Part shown: one piece after another, positions 25,385 to 34,121 of the stretch | Layout of the letters: each line of letters starts with the position of its first letter | Numbering within the stretch: the stretch's first letter is position 1 | Source of the DNA: Actinacidiphila acididurans | GTDB taxonomy: Bacteria; Actinomycetota; Actinomycetes; Streptomycetales; Streptomycetaceae | Reading direction: 5' to 3' | Assembly (NCBI RefSeq): GCF_016918855.1 | Contig: NZ_JADKYB010000009.1 | Location: forward strand, 1 to 64,000 | DNA: 64,000 nt | The notes under the pieces: generated by a model | The model's database searches: none | Told to the model about the DNA's origin: nothing | What the model saw: the letters and a program-made list of their open reading frames with translations, nothing else | Program-made: the position numbers and the translations under genes

Positions 25385-26110
25385 GCTGTCTCCTTGAAAT
25401 GCGCGGAATGCGGAATTCCGCAGAGTGTGGGGGATTGTTGGCGCGAGGCGCGTTTCCTCCCCGGGTGCGGGCGCTCCGGAATACCGGGCCCATCGGGGAA
25501 AGCGCGTCGGCCTGTGTGTGCCGTGCGTGTCGGATCGTGCCTGCCGCACGCGGAATAGCCGGTGCTTCACAGGGCAGGGCAACCTCGGGAAAACATGGCG
25601 GAGCCGCTTTTCGGCGCATGACTCGTGGGGCGCCGAATACTCCCCCCCGGGGTATTCCGCGATGCCCACGCATGATGTGCCGCGGGCAAGTGCACCGTCA
25701 AGGCGGGGAATGGCGCGTGTCCGGAAAACGGTGACCGTAAAGCCGTGTATTCGATCTCGGGGCCCGCCGGTATCGGCCATTCCGTTCATGAAGGGCGCCG
25801 CGCCGGCGGCACGGACCGCGCGCCCGGGTGTGGGGCGGCTGTTCCGGAAGGGGAGAAGTGTGGCGCGGGTTGCCCCTGACGACTCCGCGCGGGAAGGCCG
25901 TACGGTCATTCCGGCAGAAGCACACTCAGCGGGCTTTCGTGGACACATCTGAAGTAAGCGTCCGAAAGCCGCGTCCAGGGTCGTGGCGGACGACCCTCAC
26001 CTTTGCGTCACGCGCCGGACAGGGCGGGTGGGAAGGCGAGGAGCGCGGCTCCGTGCGCCGGGTCCGCCTCGACGAGAGGGCGCCGGCGAGCGACTGGGAT
26101 GATCCCTGTC
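25385..26110. other. Long divergent intergenic region
   Basis: About 725 bases of lower GC separate the secreted-protein gene and the GNAT gene. No coding frame is convincing. It contains a perfect palindrome at 25409-25422 and an imperfect dyad around 25640 (GAATAC...GTATTC). Promoters for both flanking genes should lie here. Confidence 0.5.
25409..25422. promoter_or_regulatory. Perfect 14-bp palindrome upstream of secreted protein
   Basis: TGCGGAATTCCGCA is self-complementary and lies 25 bases upstream of the GTG start at 25384. It could be an operator or a 5'-UTR hairpin. Confidence 0.4.
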
Positions 26111-26560
26111 ATGCCCGAACACATCGCACCGGCCGGGATCGACGACCTCCACCAGGTGCTCGCCGACCACCATCGCTACTGGGGGGAGCGCGACCTGCGG
26201 CCCCTCCACCTGTCGGCACTGGTCCACGAGTTCGGCGAGACCTTCCTGGCCGCCCGGGCCGAGGACGGCATCCGTGGCTACGTCATCGGTTTCGTCACCC
26301 CGACCGGCACCGGCTACGTACACCTGATCGCCACCCGCGACGACACCCGCGGCACCGGCCTCGGCCGCCGCCTGTACGCGGCCTTCGCCGACGCGGCCCA
26401 CCGCCACGGCGCCGTCCGCCTGAAGGCGATCACATCCCCGGGCAACGCCGGTTCGATCGCCTTCCACCGCAGCCTCGGTTTCGACGCGGCGGTCGTGCCG
26501 GACTACAACGGCCCGGGCCGGGACATGGTCGTCTTCCGGCGCGCTCTGCCCTTCGACTGA
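26111..26560 (+). CDS. GNAT family N-acetyltransferase
   Basis: A 149-residue acetyltransferase. Motif A is present as HLIATRDDTRGTGLGRRLY (about residues 73-91), carrying the acetyl-CoA pyrophosphate loop R-x-x-G-x-G/A, followed by motif B (KAITSPGNAGSIAFHRSLGF). The start is ATG 26111 or in-frame ATG 26099. Such proteins acetylate small amines or protein N-termini, and the substrate cannot be read from the sequence. It is a stand-alone gene. Confidence 0.9.
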   Translation: MPEHIAPAGIDDLHQVLADHHRYWGERDLRPLHLSALVHEFGETFLAARAEDGIRGYVIGFVTPTGTGYVHLIATRDDTRGTGLGRRLYAAFADAAHRHGAVRLKAITSPGNAGSIAFHRSLGFDAAVVPDYNGPGRDMVVFRRALPFD

Positions 26561-26678
26561 GCGAACGGCCGGGACCCGCGCAAGGGGCGTGAAACACCAC
26601 TGAAAATCATGTGATGCGGTGTCAGTGGGACCGCATATCCTGCACGGACGATCACGCGGGACCAGGGGAGGGCGCGGC

Positions 26679-27284
26679 ATGTTCGGCAAGCTGTTGGGCA
26701 GGGGTGGTGCGGAGAGACCGGCGGCGGACCCGCACGCCCTTCCCGTCCAGCGCAGGCAGAAGAACGGAATGTACACGCTGCGCGCGCTCGGGGACGCGCG
26801 GGTGCTCGCGCTGACGGACGCGGTACGGGCGGACGACTGGGAGGCGTCGAAGCCGGCGAGTTCGGTCCGGCCCGCGAGGCCGCGGTCCAGGCGCTCGCCG
26901 CCCACGCCCGAGCCCCCCCGCTACGAGCAGCTCAGCAACTGCCTGCGCGAACTCGCCCGCCTGCAGGCCGAGCAGCAGGGCCCCGACGGTCTCGCCGACG
27001 CCCTCGCCGTCCTCGACGACGCCGCCCTGGTCGCCGACGAGGCCCGCGCTGCCGGATACGAGGCCCGCGGCCTGCTCGGCGACCCGGCACCGGAGGACGA
27101 CCGCGCCGGCGAATGGGCCGAGTGCGTCCGTCTCGCATGCGTCGTGGAGGGCATCTACCTCGAGCGCCCCATCCCCGCCCTTACCCGCCTCGACGCGGCG
27201 GTCACCCACCTGATCTCCCAGGGGCACACCGACGAGACCGCGCCGCTCACCTCGTTGGCGTCCCGACTGCGGGACGAGCGGTAG
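26679..27284 (+). CDS. Hypothetical protein, apparently chimeric
   Basis: A 201-residue protein with two unlike halves. Residues 1-56 (MFGKLLGRGG to GDARVLALTDAVRADDWEA) look like the start of a larger helical Streptomyces protein. After a Pro/Arg/Ser-rich joint (PARPRSRRSPPTPEPP) comes an all-helical domain YEQLSNCLRELARLQAEQQ, ALVADEARAAGYEARGLLG and LTRLDAAVTHLISQG. The joint may mark an old deletion fusing two genes or exposing a truncated one. The frame is intact and has good codon bias. No function is recognised. Confidence 0.65.
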   Translation: MFGKLLGRGGAERPAADPHALPVQRRQKNGMYTLRALGDARVLALTDAVRADDWEASKPASSVRPARPRSRRSPPTPEPPRYEQLSNCLRELARLQAEQQGPDGLADALAVLDDAALVADEARAAGYEARGLLGDPAPEDDRAGEWAECVRLACVVEGIYLERPIPALTRLDAAVTHLISQGHTDETAPLTSLASRLRDER

Positions 27285-27314
27285 GACGACGCGGTCCGCT
27301 GCCCGCGAAGCCGG

Positions 27315-27331
27315 CGCCCCGGTGCGGGGCG
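27315..27331. terminator. Short hairpin after hypothetical gene
   Basis: CGCCCCG (27315-27321) pairs with CGGGGCG (27325-27331) across a 3-base loop, between the convergent genes ending at 27284 and 27453. Confidence 0.5.
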
Positions 27332-27452
27332 TGCCACCATCCCGGGCAGCGGGCGGGCCACCGGCCGGACGCCGTAACGGCTGGCTTGCGGTGCGGGTCG
27401 GTCTGCCGCGGCCACGTGCCGTGGTAGACCGTTCCCCCGCCCACCGCACACC

Positions 27453-28199
27453 TCAGACGGAAGGGCCCTCGGAGTACTCGCAGGAGCCGCCCATGATGAC
27501 GATCGAAGCGATGGCCCCGGTCTCTGTCCGCCCCAGCCAGGCGACGTTGGGTCCTTCGGTGGCGGGAAGCGCCACCAGATCCGCTTGGTGGGCCTCGTCG
27601 CTCGAGAACTCGAAGTGGCCGCCGCCAAGGGTCGTCGTGGCCCGGGGCCGCCGCTCGCCGTCCCGGTCCTGCTGCCAGAACGCGAGGAAGGGAGCGGCCA
27701 GCGCCGGCCAGGCGGAGGCGTCGGCGAAGCTCCCGGTGTTCGTCTCGGTGCTGAACCCGATCCGGTCACCGGGCCGGACCTTCTCGACGTCGTCCCCGAC
27801 GGCCAGGCCCATCTCCCAGGCCACCACCGGTTCGTCGCTGACGCACAGCCGCGTCGCGCCGACCTCCCGGCCGTCGTACTGCTCGCCGAAGAACTCGTAC
27901 GGCCCCTCGATCCAGGCCGCCTCCACCCGGTGGACGCCCGGCGGAATGCGCTCCACCAGCTCCCGCCCGGCCGGTATCCGCAGCGGCAACTCGTACTCGT
28001 CCGGCCATGGCGTGTCCACGATTAATCGGCCGCTCGGCACCCGGATCGTGGTCACTTCCGTCACCTCGACGACACGGTGGAAGACCGCCTCGTCCTTGCC
28101 TGCACATCTGCCGAGCGGCGTCCCCGGGGTGAAAACCACGTCCAGGAACCAGCGTTCAAGGGGCCCGGCCACCAGCCGGGCATCCGTCGTAAAACCCAT
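27453..28199 (-). CDS. DUF4241 domain protein
   Basis: A 248-residue protein with DUF4241 features: IRVPSGRLIVDTPWP near residue 53, the central ATRLCVSDEPVVAWEMGLA, and the conserved GFSTETNTGSFADASAW (about residues 148-164). The family occurs in bacterial polymorphic-toxin neighbourhoods and elsewhere without defined activity. There is no signal peptide. It is downstream of, and on the same strand as, the NCS2 permease (66 bp apart), so it may be co-transcribed with it. ATG 28199 is the natural start. Confidence 0.8.
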   Translation of the reverse strand: MGFTTDARLVAGPLERWFLDVVFTPGTPLGRCAGKDEAVFHRVVEVTEVTTIRVPSGRLIVDTPWPDEYELPLRIPAGRELVERIPPGVHRVEAAWIEGPYEFFGEQYDGREVGATRLCVSDEPVVAWEMGLAVGDDVEKVRPGDRIGFSTETNTGSFADASAWPALAAPFLAFWQQDRDGERRPRATTTLGGGHFEFSSDEAHQADLVALPATEGPNVAWLGRTETGAIASIVIMGGSCEYSEGPSV

Positions 28200-28265
28200 G
28201 AGCCGACCCTAGGAGACCCCACTGACAACGAGGCCCCGGCCCTGCGCCCGGCCGCCCCTGCCCGC

Positions 28266-29663
28266 TCAGTCCACGGCGCCTCCTGGACGGCCGGCGCCCG
28301 TGTGGTGGAAGAGGAGGTTGAGGAGGAAGGCGGCGAGGGTCGCGCTGGTGATGGCGCTGCCGCCGACGACCTGGGCCCAGGTGGGGAAGGCGTGGTAGAC
28401 GCCCGGGGCGACCACGGGCACCATGCCGACGCCGAGGGCGACGGCCACCGTCATCAGGTCGTCGGAGCTGTGGAGGCCGGTCTTCAGCAGGGTGCGGACG
28501 CCCACGGCGGTGACCGTGCCGAACATCACCAGGGCGGCCGCGCCGATCACCGGGCCGGGGAGGGACGCCACCACCTGGCCCATCTTCGGTATCAGGCCGA
28601 GCAGGACGAGCAGGGCGCCGGCGACCGCGGTGACGTACCGGGTCCGTACCCGCGTCATGCCGACCAGGCCGACGTTCTGGGCGAAGACCGTGTCGAGGAA
28701 ACCGTTCATCACGCCTCCGAGCACGCCGGAGACGCCGTCGGCGGCCAGCCCGCGGGCCAGGTCGGCGGGGGTGACGCGGCGGCCGGTCATCTCGCCGACC
28801 GCGAGCATGTCGGCGGTGGACTCGGTGAAGGTCACCAGCATCACGACGCACATGGACGTCACCGCGGCGACCGGGAACTTCGGCGCACCGAAGTGGAAGG
28901 GCGCGGTGACGCCGAACCAGTCGGCTCCGCCCACCGACGAGAAGTCCGTCAGCCCCATCGGGATCGCGATCAGCGTGCCCACGACCAGCCCGAGCAGCAC
29001 CCCGATCTGCGCCAGGAAGCCGCTCGTGAAGCGGTGCACGAGCACGATCAGCAGCACCACACCGGCGGCCAGCGCGAGGTGCGAGGGACGGGCGTAGTCC
29101 TTCGCGGTGCTGTCCTGACCGGCGATCAGGCCGGTGGCCACGCCGATCAGCGACAGCCCGATGACGGTGATGACCGACCCGGTGACCAGCGGCGGGAAGA
29201 AGCGCGCGGCGCGGGCGAACGGCACCGCCGCGATCAGCCCGAACACCCCGGCGGCGATCATCGAGCCGTAGACGGCCTGCAATCCGTACTGGCCCGCGAT
29301 GAGGATCATCGGGGTGACCGCGGTGAAGGTCGCGCCGGCCACCACCGGCAGCCGCACGCCCAGCAGCCGCGCGATGCCCAGCGACTGGAGCAGGGTGATC
29401 AGTCCGGCGACGAGCAGGTCGGCGTTGACGAGCAGGCCGATCGTCGAGCCGCTCAGGTGGGCCGCGGCGCCGAAGACCAGGGGGACGGTGACGCAGCCGG
29501 TGTACATGACCAGCACGTGCTGGAGGCCGAGCAGCCCCAGCCGCCCGGCCCGCGGCATCGGTTCGCCGGCGGCCGGGGGCGGGGCCGGCGCGGGCGAGTT
29601 CCTGGCGGGCTCCTCGGCGACAGGCTCGGCGGATGGTCCGGACGGTTCCGATACGGCGGTCAC
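28266..29663 (-). CDS. NCS2 nucleobase:cation symporter (xanthine/uracil permease family)
   Basis: A 465-residue membrane protein with about 14 hydrophobic segments. Family motifs include GLQHVLVMYTGCVTVPLVFG near residue 45, the substrate-site region TFTESTADMLAVGE and the NGFLDTVFAQNVGLVGMTRV segment that resembles the NCS2 signature (Q/N-x-G-x-x-x-x-T-R-V). It should import uric acid, xanthine or uracil by proton or sodium symport; the exact base is undetermined. GTG 29663 is preferred because AGGAGG lies 8 bases upstream; a frame start at 29804 would add a charged leader. No purine-enzyme genes are adjacent. Confidence 0.9.
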   Translation of the reverse strand: MTAVSEPSGPSAEPVAEEPARNSPAPAPPPAAGEPMPRAGRLGLLGLQHVLVMYTGCVTVPLVFGAAAHLSGSTIGLLVNADLLVAGLITLLQSLGIARLLGVRLPVVAGATFTAVTPMILIAGQYGLQAVYGSMIAAGVFGLIAAVPFARAARFFPPLVTGSVITVIGLSLIGVATGLIAGQDSTAKDYARPSHLALAAGVVLLIVLVHRFTSGFLAQIGVLLGLVVGTLIAIPMGLTDFSSVGGADWFGVTAPFHFGAPKFPVAAVTSMCVVMLVTFTESTADMLAVGEMTGRRVTPADLARGLAADGVSGVLGGVMNGFLDTVFAQNVGLVGMTRVRTRYVTAVAGALLVLLGLIPKMGQVVASLPGPVIGAAALVMFGTVTAVGVRTLLKTGLHSSDDLMTVAVALGVGMVPVVAPGVYHAFPTWAQVVGGSAITSATLAAFLLNLLFHHTGAGRPGGAVD

Positions 29664-29856
29664 GGCGGCGGCCTCCTGAGCGGGGAGGGGCGGCGCCGGA
29701 CTTGCCCGGCGCACGTCAACTTTTTGTCGCACCACTGTGGGCCGCGGTGATTTCACCGGTATTTCGGTTGTTCTTCCGGCCAGTTGCGCACGGCTACGGG
29801 ACAACTCCGGTGCGACACCGCGCGCTCAGCGGCCGTGAGGCATTACGCTGGCGGCC

Positions 29857-31122
29857 GTGGGGGTCAGGCGCGCACTGCTCGACGTGGATCCGCTGCGGTC
29901 CTCACCGGCGTTCCGCCGACTGTGGGCAGGGCAGGCACTGTCCTGGTTCGGCAGCCAAATGGCCCTGGTCGCCGTCATGTTCCAGGTCTGGGACAGCACG
30001 CACAGCACCCTGTGGACCGGCGCCGTCGGCCTCGCGCAGGCCCTTCCGCTCACGGCGTTCGGGCTGTACGCCGGATCGCTCATCGACCGCGTCGACCGGC
30101 GCACCTTCTACCTGATCGCGACCTGCGGCCAGGCGGTGTGCTCGCTGCTGCTCGCCGTGCAGGGCTTCGCCGGACACCTGCCCGCACCGGGAGTGCTCGC
30201 GCTCGTCGCGGCGCAGTCCTGCTTCGTGGCCGGCAGCGGACCGGCGGCCCGCGCCTTCATCCCGCGCCTGCTGCCCAAGCAGCAGCTCGCCGCCGGCCTG
30301 GCGCTGAACCGTATCTCCTTCCAGGGCACCCTCCTCGCGGGACCGGCCCTCGGCGGTGTCCTGGTGAGCGGAGCCGGCGTCGGCGGCTGCTACCTTGTGG
30401 ACGCCCTCACCTTCACCGCGGCCATGTACGGCGCGCTCGGCCTGCCCCGGATGGCGCCCGACGGCGACCGGGCCAGGAGCGCTCCGGGCGGCGTACGGGA
30501 GGGGCTGGCCTTCCTGCTGCGCACGCCGGTCATCCGCGGCGCTCTGCTCACCGACCTGGCGGCCACCGTGCTCTCGTTTCCGGTGAGCCTGTTTCCGCTG
30601 GTCAACGCCGAACGCTTCGGCGGCGGCCCGCGAACCCTCGGGTTGTTCCTGACGGCCATCGCCGTCGGCGGTGTCGCCGCGTCCCTGCTGTCCGGGGCGT
30701 TCACCCGGCTGGACCGCCCTGGCCTGGTCATGATCGGCGGATCCGTGACCTGGGGCGCGGCGATCGCCCTCTTCGGCCTGTCCACCGACCCCTGGGCCGC
30801 GCTGGCCTGCCTCGTGCTGGCCGGCGCCGCCGACACCGTCTCGGTGGTGTCCCGCGGCACCGTGGTCCAGACGAGCACCCCCGACGACCTGCGCGGCCGG
30901 GTCAGTGCCGCCGAACAGATCGTCGGGCAGGCCGGCCCGGACCTGGGCAACATGCTCGCCGGCTCCACCGCGAACGCCACGTCGGGCGGCACGGCCCTGA
31001 TCGGCGGCGGACTGCTCTGCGTCGGCGCCGTCCTGCTCGTCGCGGTCCTCACTCCGGGACTGCGTGGGGCCGCCGACCTGCCTGTTTCCGCGGCGGCCGT
31101 GGGGGAGTCGGCCGGCTCGTGA
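29857..31122 (+). CDS. MFS transporter (EntS/drug-exporter type)
   Basis: A 421-residue, 12-helix major facilitator. The first cytoplasmic loop carries GLYAGSLIDRVDRRTFY, matching the MFS motif A (G-x-x-x-D-R-x-x-R-R). The start FRRLWAGQALSWFGSQMALV and the loop STPDDLRGRVSA are typical of the enterobactin-exporter/macrolide-efflux class in actinobacteria. It lies divergent from the NCS2 permease. The substrate is unknown; a siderophore or small hydrophobic compound is usual for this class. Confidence 0.9.
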   Translation: MGVRRALLDVDPLRSSPAFRRLWAGQALSWFGSQMALVAVMFQVWDSTHSTLWTGAVGLAQALPLTAFGLYAGSLIDRVDRRTFYLIATCGQAVCSLLLAVQGFAGHLPAPGVLALVAAQSCFVAGSGPAARAFIPRLLPKQQLAAGLALNRISFQGTLLAGPALGGVLVSGAGVGGCYLVDALTFTAAMYGALGLPRMAPDGDRARSAPGGVREGLAFLLRTPVIRGALLTDLAATVLSFPVSLFPLVNAERFGGGPRTLGLFLTAIAVGGVAASLLSGAFTRLDRPGLVMIGGSVTWGAAIALFGLSTDPWAALACLVLAGAADTVSVVSRGTVVQTSTPDDLRGRVSAAEQIVGQAGPDLGNMLAGSTANATSGGTALIGGGLLCVGAVLLVAVLTPGLRGAADLPVSAAAVGESAGS

Positions 31123-31206
31123 GCGCTACTGGGCCGCCGCCGCGCCACCGCCGCGCGTGCCAGCCGTACGGGCGGGCGGGGTGTGAGAGGGCAATAAGCG
31201 TTGGTG

Positions 31207-32379
31207 TCAGGTTCGGAGGGTGCGGAGGGTGCGTAGGCCGGTGCGGATTTCGTTGACCAGGGTTTCGGGTTGTTCGAGGGCCGCGAAGTGTCCGCCGTTG
31301 TCGGCCTCGGTGTAGTGGATCAGGTTGCTGTAGGTGTCTTCGATCCAGCTTCGTGGCAGGCGTGGGATGTCCTTGGGGAAGACGGTTGCCGCGACCGGGA
31401 GTGTCAGTTTCGGGCCGGCGAAAGTGGCGGATCGGTTCTCCCAGTAGATGCGGGCGGACGATGCCGCGCTGTTGGTGAACCAGTAGAGGGATATCGCGTC
31501 GAGCATGTCGTCCATGGCGAGGGTGTCCTCGGCGAGTCCGTGGTTGTCGGTCTTGGACTGGAATTTCTCGTAGATCCAGGCTGCCTGGCCGGCGGGGGAG
31601 TCCGCCAGGGCGAATCCGATGGTCTCCGGCTTGGTGCCCTGGAGGTGGTTCGACCCGCCGAGTTCGCCGGTGTAGAGGGCGAGGCTCTCCACGGCGTGGC
31701 GCTGTTCGGGGGACAAGGTGTCGGGTATCTGTGCGGGGAAGGCGTACTGGGTGTTGAGATGGATTCCGGCAAGCCCCTGGGGTTGCATGGCTCCGAGGGC
31801 GGTGGTGACGACGGCACCCCAGTCGCCGCCTTGTGCGGCCCATCTGGTGTAGCCGAGGCGTTTCATCAGTTCCACCCACGCGTTTGCGATGCGCGATACG
31901 GTCCACCCGGTCTGCGTGGGCTTCTGGGAGAACCCGAATCCGGGGAGCGACGGGATGACGACGTCGAATGAGTCGGCGGCGTCTCCTCTGAACGCCACCG
32001 GATCGGTCAGCGGGCCGATCAGCTTCAGGAACTCGATGATGGAGCCCGGCCATCCGTGGGTGAGTATCAGCGGCAGCGCGTGGGGATTTCTGGACCGGAC
32101 GTGGATGAAGTGGATGTCCAGCCCGTCGATCCGGGTGAGGAATTGGGGGAAGCCATTGAGCCCGGACTCCAGGCGCCGCCAGTCGTAGCCGCGCTCCCAG
32201 TACTCGACCAGGGATCTGGCGTTCTCCACGCGGACCCCTTGCGACCAGTTGTCCACCGTTTCCGGATCCGGCCACCGGGTTGCGGCCAGTCGCCGCTTCA
32301 GGTCGTCGATCTGCGAGTCCGGGATCGAGACGGTGAACGGGCGGATGCGGGTCGAGGTCGGTGGTGTCGGTGTGGTCAT
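31207..32379 (-). CDS. Epoxide hydrolase (EHN-domain, alpha/beta-hydrolase)
   Basis: A 390-residue enzyme of the microsomal-type epoxide hydrolase family. The N-terminal EHN domain is visible (RPFTVSIPDSQIDDLKRRL and RWPDPE). The oxyanion motif HGWPGS is near residue 110 and the nucleophile elbow GGDWGA (nucleophile Asp) near 185. The catalytic tyrosine region and the final histidine (GGHFAALEQPE) are also present. It opens an epoxide or a toxic oxirane to a diol. ATG 32379 has AGGAGA upstream. It is divergent from a TetR gene with two operators between, so it is probably induced by its substrate. Confidence 0.92.
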   Translation of the reverse strand: MTTPTPPTSTRIRPFTVSIPDSQIDDLKRRLAATRWPDPETVDNWSQGVRVENARSLVEYWERGYDWRRLESGLNGFPQFLTRIDGLDIHFIHVRSRNPHALPLILTHGWPGSIIEFLKLIGPLTDPVAFRGDAADSFDVVIPSLPGFGFSQKPTQTGWTVSRIANAWVELMKRLGYTRWAAQGGDWGAVVTTALGAMQPQGLAGIHLNTQYAFPAQIPDTLSPEQRHAVESLALYTGELGGSNHLQGTKPETIGFALADSPAGQAAWIYEKFQSKTDNHGLAEDTLAMDDMLDAISLYWFTNSAASSARIYWENRSATFAGPKLTLPVAATVFPKDIPRLPRSWIEDTYSNLIHYTEADNGGHFAALEQPETLVNEIRTGLRTLRTLRT

Positions 32380-32421
32380 TGCTCTCTTCTCCTGAGCTTG
32401 GAGGCACGGCGCAACCCTTCG

Positions 32422-32465
32422 TTGCACACCGGTGTGCAATCTACTTCACTGCACACTGGTGTGCA
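32422..32465. promoter_or_regulatory. Paired TetR operators
   Basis: Site 1 is a perfect 18-bp palindrome TTGCACACCGGTGTGCAA (32422-32439). Site 2 (32450-32465) is TGCACACTGGTGTGCA with one central mismatch. The centres are 27 bp apart between the divergent epoxide hydrolase and TetR genes, as expected for cooperative dimer binding. Confidence 0.8.
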
Positions 32466-32476
32466 ACAATGGTGTC

Positions 32477-33076
32477 GTGCCCACCGAGTCCCCCCGCGCG
32501 CGCTCGACGAACGAGACACGCGATCGCATCCTCGACGTCGCCCTCGACGTGCTCGGAGACAACCCCGACGCCGGTATGGGCGACATCGCCTCCGCCGCCG
32601 GCGTCGTCCGCCGCACGGTCTACGGCCACTTCCCCTCGCGCCTGGACCTGGTCCGCACCCTCACGGAACGGGCCGTCACCGAGATGACAGCCGTGCTCAC
32701 CGAAGCCGACACCCCCGACGCGGAAGCCGGCGCGACGTGGGTCGAATTCGTCGCCCGCCTCTGGCCGGTGGCACACCGGTACCGAGTGCTGCTGGCGCTG
32801 CGCCGCGGCGAGTACGGCGAGGCGATCCACAGCCTGCTCGGGCCGCTCGACGAACTCCTCGCCGACCTCGTGCAACGGGGCCAGGACAGCGACGTGTTCG
32901 CACAGCACCTGCCGGCGGGCATTCTCAGCCAGCTCGCCTACGGCGTCGTGTTCGCCATCGCGGACAGCGACCTGTCGAACGGGCCCCCCGGCGCCCGAGC
33001 AGCGACGATCACGAGCCTGCTGATGCTGGGAGTTCCCGAGACGCGCGCAATCGCCCTGATGGACGACCAGCCCTGA
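32477..33076 (+). CDS. TetR-family repressor of the epoxide hydrolase
   Basis: A 199-residue regulator. The HTH is DIASAAGVVRRTVYGHFPSR at about residues 37-56, followed by a helical ligand domain. GTG 32477 is preferred; frame starts further upstream lie inside the operator. The two palindromes between it and the epoxide hydrolase gene are its likely binding sites, so it should repress both genes and release on binding an epoxide, its diol or a related ligand. It is convergent with the pseudopeptide cluster (25 bp from its last gene). Confidence 0.88.
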   Translation: MPTESPRARSTNETRDRILDVALDVLGDNPDAGMGDIASAAGVVRRTVYGHFPSRLDLVRTLTERAVTEMTAVLTEADTPDAEAGATWVEFVARLWPVAHRYRVLLALRRGEYGEAIHSLLGPLDELLADLVQRGQDSDVFAQHLPAGILSQLAYGVVFAIADSDLSNGPPGARAATITSLLMLGVPETRAIALMDDQP

Positions 33077-33100
33077 CCCGCAGCATTCGAGTATCCCCGC

Positions 33101-34054
33101 TCATGCCCGTACGTCGACCAGCACCTTCCCCATCGTCTCGCGCGCCGCCATCGCCGCGTGCGCCGCGCCCACCTCGGCCAGCGGCACGACGCGGTCGATC
33201 CGGGCGGTCAGCAGGCCGGCGGCGGCCAGGGCGAAGAGCCGGTCCGCGGTGCGGGCGAACAGTGAGGGCGCCTCCAGGACGCGGCGCATCCACAGCCCGT
33301 ACACGCCCACGGACCGGTCGGTCAGCTCGTCCACCGCCACCGAGTCGGACACCTTGCCGCGTCCGCCCACCGACACCAGGCGCCCGAAGGGTGCCACAGC
33401 GGCCAGGCCCGCCGTGAGCCCCGCGCCGCCGACCGAATCGAGGTAGAGGTCGACGCCGCCCGGCACCGCCTCGGCCAGTTCCCTGGGCTCGGCGACCGCC
33501 GCCTGCGCGCCCAGCGACCGGACGAACTCCCGCTTCCGGGCCGTCGACGCCACTCCGGTCACCGTGCGGGCGCCCAGCGCGAGGGCGAGTTGGACGGCGA
33601 GGTGCCCCACGCCCCCGGCGGCGGCCGCGACTCCCACACTGTCGCCGGGCCGCAGCCGCCCGGCGGTGACCAGGGCGCAGTAGGCGGTGCAGCCCTGTTC
33701 CAGCAGGCCCACCGCCTGGGCGTCGTCGATGCCGTCGGGCACCTCGACCGTGTACGCGTCGCGTACCGCCGCGACCTGTGCGTAACCGCCGCCCTGGCGC
33801 AGCAGCGCGACGACCCGCCGCCCGTCGCCGCGCCGCCGCCCGACCACGTCGGCGCCGAGGACGGCGGGCAGCGCGGGCGGGGCGTAGACGCCCTCGCGGA
33901 TCTCCAGGTCGGCGAAGTTGAGCCCCGCGTAGGTGACGTCGACCAGCGACTCCCCTTCGCCCGCGCGGGGTTCCGGCACGGTCTCGGGCCGCAGCTCCTC
34001 CGGGCCGCCGAAATGCCGCAGCACCACCGCCCGCATCGTCGCGCCTTCCGCCAT
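33101..34054 (-). CDS. Zinc-type alcohol dehydrogenase/quinone oxidoreductase of the ketomemicin-type cluster
   Basis: A 317-residue medium-chain reductase: GroES-like N-domain (MRAVVLRHFGGPEELR, GLNFADLEIREGVY) and a Rossmann domain with GVAAAAGGVGHLAVQLA near residue 145. It lacks the cysteine/histidine cluster of the structural zinc, so it belongs to the QOR-like, zinc-free group. In ketomemicin biosynthesis a dehydrogenase reduces the benzylfumaryl-type CoA ester made by the dehydratase; this gene is the matching member. It is the last gene of the operon, 67 bp after the amidinotransferase. Starts at 34054 and 34036 (MRAVVL) are both served by purine-rich sites. Confidence 0.85.
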   Translation of the reverse strand: MAEGATMRAVVLRHFGGPEELRPETVPEPRAGEGESLVDVTYAGLNFADLEIREGVYAPPALPAVLGADVVGRRRGDGRRVVALLRQGGGYAQVAAVRDAYTVEVPDGIDDAQAVGLLEQGCTAYCALVTAGRLRPGDSVGVAAAAGGVGHLAVQLALALGARTVTGVASTARKREFVRSLGAQAAVAEPRELAEAVPGGVDLYLDSVGGAGLTAGLAAVAPFGRLVSVGGRGKVSDSVAVDELTDRSVGVYGLWMRRVLEAPSLFARTADRLFALAAAGLLTARIDRVVPLAEVGAAHAAMAARETMGKVLVDVRA

Positions 34055-34121
34055 CGTCGTCGATCTCCCTTCCGTGCCAACGGCCGTACGGACATGCGGG
34101 CGGCGCCGGGCCTCTGCCGGC

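Noticed and set aside
28077..29750. Plus-strand 557-codon frame opposite the NCS2 permease
   Set aside because: It gives a His/Gly/Asp/Glu-rich string typical of the complement of a hydrophobic membrane-protein gene; no domain is seen.
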